The notes beneath the pieces were generated by a model, which saw only the letters and a program-made list of their open reading frames with translations, did not search any database and had not been told where the DNA came from. Both the position numbers and the translations under genes were made by a program. Positions 63,820 through 64,000 of a DNA stretch of 64,000 nucleotides are shown here, piece after piece. Source of the stretch: an uncultured beta proteobacterium (GTDB lineage: Bacteria > Pseudomonadota > Gammaproteobacteria > Burkholderiales > Burkholderiaceae_C); the NCBI GenBank assembly GCA_903951445.1, contig CAJBBZ010000276.1, positions 23,328 to 87,327 on the forward strand. The letters are read 5' to 3'. Position 1 is the first letter of the stretch. Each line of letters opens with the position of its first letter.

Positions 63820-63825
63820 TACATT
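63820..63825 (+). promoter_or_regulatory. -10 hexamer TACATT of the aromatic leader transcript
   Basis: TACATT ends 7 nt before the leader-peptide ATG at 63833, so the transcript may begin at or next to the start codon. No -35 at a normal distance is convincing. Confidence 0.4.
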
Positions 63826-63832
63826 CATACCC

Positions 63833-63901
63833 ATGAATTTTTCGCGCTTTTACTTTAGCTACTTTTGGTTCTCTAACGCTCCCGGCGTGAGAGGGTTCTG
63901 A
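63833..63901 (+). CDS. Aromatic-rich leader peptide of an attenuator
   Basis: A 22-codon open frame too short for ordinary gene finders. Codons 3 to 13 read F-S-R-F-Y-F-S-Y-F-W-F, so nine of the 22 residues are Phe (6 in all), Tyr (2) or Trp (1). The stop TGA is at 63899-63901. The frame ends 34 nt before a strong terminator hairpin. Ribosome stalling at Phe/Tyr/Trp codons would sense aromatic amino-acid charging. The target gene lies outside the window; aroG (DAHP synthase) is expected because it follows tldD in several Comamonadaceae, from memory. Confidence 0.8.
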   Translation: MNFSRFYFSYFWFSNAPGVRGF

Positions 63902-63935
63902 ACGCAAGCACTTACAAAGCGTACCGAATTCCCCG

Positions 63936-63964
63936 AACCGCCGGCCTCCCCGGCGGTTGTTTTA
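63936..63964 (+). terminator. Attenuator terminator with competing antiterminator strand
   Basis: AACCGCCGG (63936-63944) and CCGGCGGTT (63950-63958) form a perfect 9-bp stem with a CCTCC loop, followed by GTTTT. The leader codons 17-18 contain CCGGCG (63882-63887), a copy of the terminator 3' arm that can pair with CGCCGG at 63939-63944. Pairing there would block the terminator. This is the classical attenuator layout. Confidence 0.8.
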
Positions 63965-64000
63965 TGTCAAATTTTTTTTTAAAAACGTTAAAAAAGAAAA
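63965..64000 (+). other. T- and A-rich tail after the attenuator
   Basis: The last 36 bases contain a run of nine T (63972-63980) and A-rich sequence. This is presumably leader of the next gene. No coding start is visible before the window ends. Confidence 0.4.

Noticed and set aside
1..64000. Search by eye for tRNA, rRNA, CRISPR arrays, phage or defence genes, integrases
   Set aside because: None seen. The only mobile-element gene is the RayT transposase, and no toxin-antitoxin, restriction, retron or similar module was recognised.

Overview
The window is chromosomal DNA of a betaproteobacterium, most likely Burkholderiales, family Comamonadaceae. The basis is the GC-rich, densely packed coding and several gene orders: pilMNOPQ-aroK-aroB-dgt, lptM-lysA, msrP-msrQ, a complete mraZ-to-lpxC division cluster, and an RNB exonuclease/TonB-like/mtgA operon divergent from rodA-tldD. 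I see no rRNA, tRNA, prophage, integron, CRISPR array or plasmid backbone. Almost everything is core housekeeping. I found no multi-gene system that I would call undescribed. The interesting material is regulatory DNA, repeats and a few accessory genes.

Layout. 1-3382 (minus) is glutamate synthase gltB, cut by the left edge. 3562-4263 is a REP-associated tyrosine transposase between inverted GGGGACAGGTT sequences. 4393-4860 is a glycine-zipper outer-membrane lipoprotein. 4978-16789 (minus) is one long colinear run: pilM, N, O, P, Q (type IV pilus assembly and secretin), an Ig-like lipoprotein with two calcium-type loops, aroK, aroB, dgt, a DUF1415 gene and a methyltransferase, mostly joined by 1-4 nt overlaps. 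ponA (PBP1a) diverges from pilM. 19710-23801 holds cyaY, lptM-lysA, msrP-msrQ and cytochrome c4. 23883-27713 holds engB, two lipid A acyltransferases and metK. An 81-bp tandem repeat carrying copies of the metK 3' end follows. 27969-33425 is a surface-glycan island: GT9, GtrA and GT-C membrane transferase on plus, facing a sialidase-like protein and a membrane protein on minus. 33618-38077 holds a pirin, a His-rich CobW GTPase, a DksA with a histone H1-like tail, and an uncharacterised gene.

38380-56751 is the dcw cluster in canonical order: mraZ, rsmH, ftsL, ftsI, murE, murF, mraY, murD, ftsW, murG, murC, ddl, ftsQ, ftsA, ftsZ, lpxC. It makes and flips lipid II, builds the septum and starts lipid A synthesis. 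Four GTG boxes at 10-bp spacing before mraZ look like the MraZ operator. 56779-61049 (minus) is RNB exonuclease, TonB-like protein, mtgA, ruvC. rodA and tldD are on plus. The right edge carries a 22-codon leader peptide rich in Phe, Tyr and Trp followed by a terminator, with a competing antiterminator strand. This is a translation-coupled attenuator of a gene beyond the edge (aroG expected by inference).

A theme across the window: six genes (lptM, the sialidase-like gene, lpxC, the RNB gene, rodA, tldD) have a TANAAT-like hexamer exactly 6 nt before the start codon and no Shine-Dalgarno sequence. This is the geometry expected of leaderless mRNAs; the aromatic leader peptide has the same arrangement with 7 nt.
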